6,156 nt of DNA from an uncultured Eubacterium sp. (lineage in GTDB: Bacteria; Bacillota; Clostridia; Lachnospirales; Lachnospiraceae): assembly GCA_947573465.1 (NCBI GenBank), contig CANPET010000106.1, forward strand, positions 1-6,156. The letters run 5' to 3'. Of the stretch, positions 5,692 through 6,156 are shown in pieces (positions within the stretch are counted from its first letter, which is position 1; each line of letters starts with the position of its first letter). The position numbers and the translations under genes are program-made. The notes below the pieces were generated by a model that was given only the letters and a program-made list of their open reading frames with translations, did no database searches and had not been told where the DNA came from.

Positions 5692-6156
5692 TACATCCTC
5701 ATTACATCTTCCAATATTGTATTTACGTTTTCTGCAATATGTTTTGCTGCATGTTTCACCTGAGCATCTGACGACTGCATTGCATAACTATAATAACTAT
5801 GCTCAAACATGTCTATATCACTATATCCTGCTCCAAAAACAACGGTATCTTCCTCTGATATATCAAAAACGTGCTGTACTAAGGCAATCGCTGTTCCTTT
5901 AGAAACATATGGTCCTGTAATAAATGCCTGATTTGAATTTGCAATATTAACATTCACCTTCCCTGCCCATTTTGTATAAATATGCTCATAAGTTTTCTCA
6001 TCAAATCCATTCTTAGAACACAGAGTGATTTTTGTAATATCTCCTTGTGCTACTCTAATATTCTCTATCACTTCCGGAACAATTCCTATCCCTTTTAAAC
6101 ACGTCATAAAGTCAGCATCACTATTATTGGTCACTACTCCTTTATCTGTAGAAAAT
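5691..6156 (-). CDS. Cof-type HAD-superfamily hydrolase, C-terminal part (5' end beyond window)
   Basis: The last 154 residues are present. The frame is open to the right edge, so the gene is cut off and its N-terminal DxD nucleophile motif is not visible. A GTG at 6134 could be read as a start, but the in-frame residues before it (FSTDKGV) and the missing core show it is internal. The visible part holds the C2-type cap (including ITKITLCSK and VNVNIANSNQAFI), the motif III lysine in YVSKGTAIALVQHVF, and motif IV as FGAGYSDIDMF. The family usually has GDxxND here, so the first metal-binding Asp appears replaced by Ala while the second is kept. Cof-type HADs usually dephosphorylate sugar phosphates or flavin and other small phosphates. 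The substrate cannot be assigned and activity is in some doubt. It ends with TAG inside an inverted repeat, 131 bp before the lipoprotein start. Confidence 0.8.
   Translation of the reverse strand, partial: FSTDKGVVTNNSDADFMTCLKGIGIVPEVIENIRVAQGDITKITLCSKNGFDEKTYEHIYTKWAGKVNVNIANSNQAFITGPYVSKGTAIALVQHVFDISEEDTVVFGAGYSDIDMFEHSYYSYAMQSSDAQVKHAAKHIAENVNTILEDVMRM

Noticed and set aside
5465..5902. Two plus-strand frames of 72 and 61 residues (5465-5683 and 5717-5902)
   Set aside because: They are antisense shadows of the lipoprotein and HAD genes without ribosome sites.
6132..6134. GTG at 6134 as the start of a short HAD protein
   Set aside because: The frame continues to the window edge, and the visible part lacks the N-terminal catalytic core, so this is an internal codon of a longer gene.

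Overview
The window is AT-rich and looks like chromosomal DNA of a low-GC Gram-positive bacterium. The strong GGAGG-type ribosome binding sites, the lipobox lipoprotein, the GtrA-YfhO pair and the protein sequences all point to Clostridia, most likely Lachnospiraceae. That placement is an inference from sequence style, not a database match.

Layout. (1) Plus strand, 1-3121: a GtrA-family small membrane protein whose start is uncertain, overlapped by 23 bp by a full-length YfhO-family membrane protein. Together they resemble two of the three parts of an envelope glycosylation system: a lipid-linked sugar flippase and a GT-C-like transferase. The third part, a polyprenyl-phosphate sugar synthase, would be expected just upstream, outside the window. 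(2) 3122-4043: about 920 bp without a credible protein gene, and the most unusual part. It is bounded by two near-identical hairpin terminators in inverted orientation, one ending yfhO and one ending the convergent HIT gene. Between them lie eight stem-loop units with a 73-75 bp period, in two blocks of four. Block A has TTACAC/GTGTAA arms and block B has TTACAT/ATGTAA arms. Each block is preceded on the plus strand by a non-repetitive stretch that can fold. (3) Minus strand, 4044-6156: a HIT-family nucleotide-binding protein, a lipoprotein resembling PrsA/SurA-type foldases but without the usual parvulin histidines, and the C-terminal part of a Cof-type HAD hydrolase running off the right edge. 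A 61-bp inverted repeat with 15-nt arms separates the HAD gene from the lipoprotein gene.

How it fits together. The plus-strand genes probably decorate a cell-envelope polymer. The minus-strand genes are ordinary housekeeping or accessory functions, read in the order HAD, lipoprotein, HIT. The two transcription units converge on the hairpin array. I do not recognise the array as a named RNA or repeat family. It is not a CRISPR, and it is the best candidate here for something undescribed: a structured non-coding RNA, a multi-site protein-binding array, or a repeat element that has settled between two terminators.
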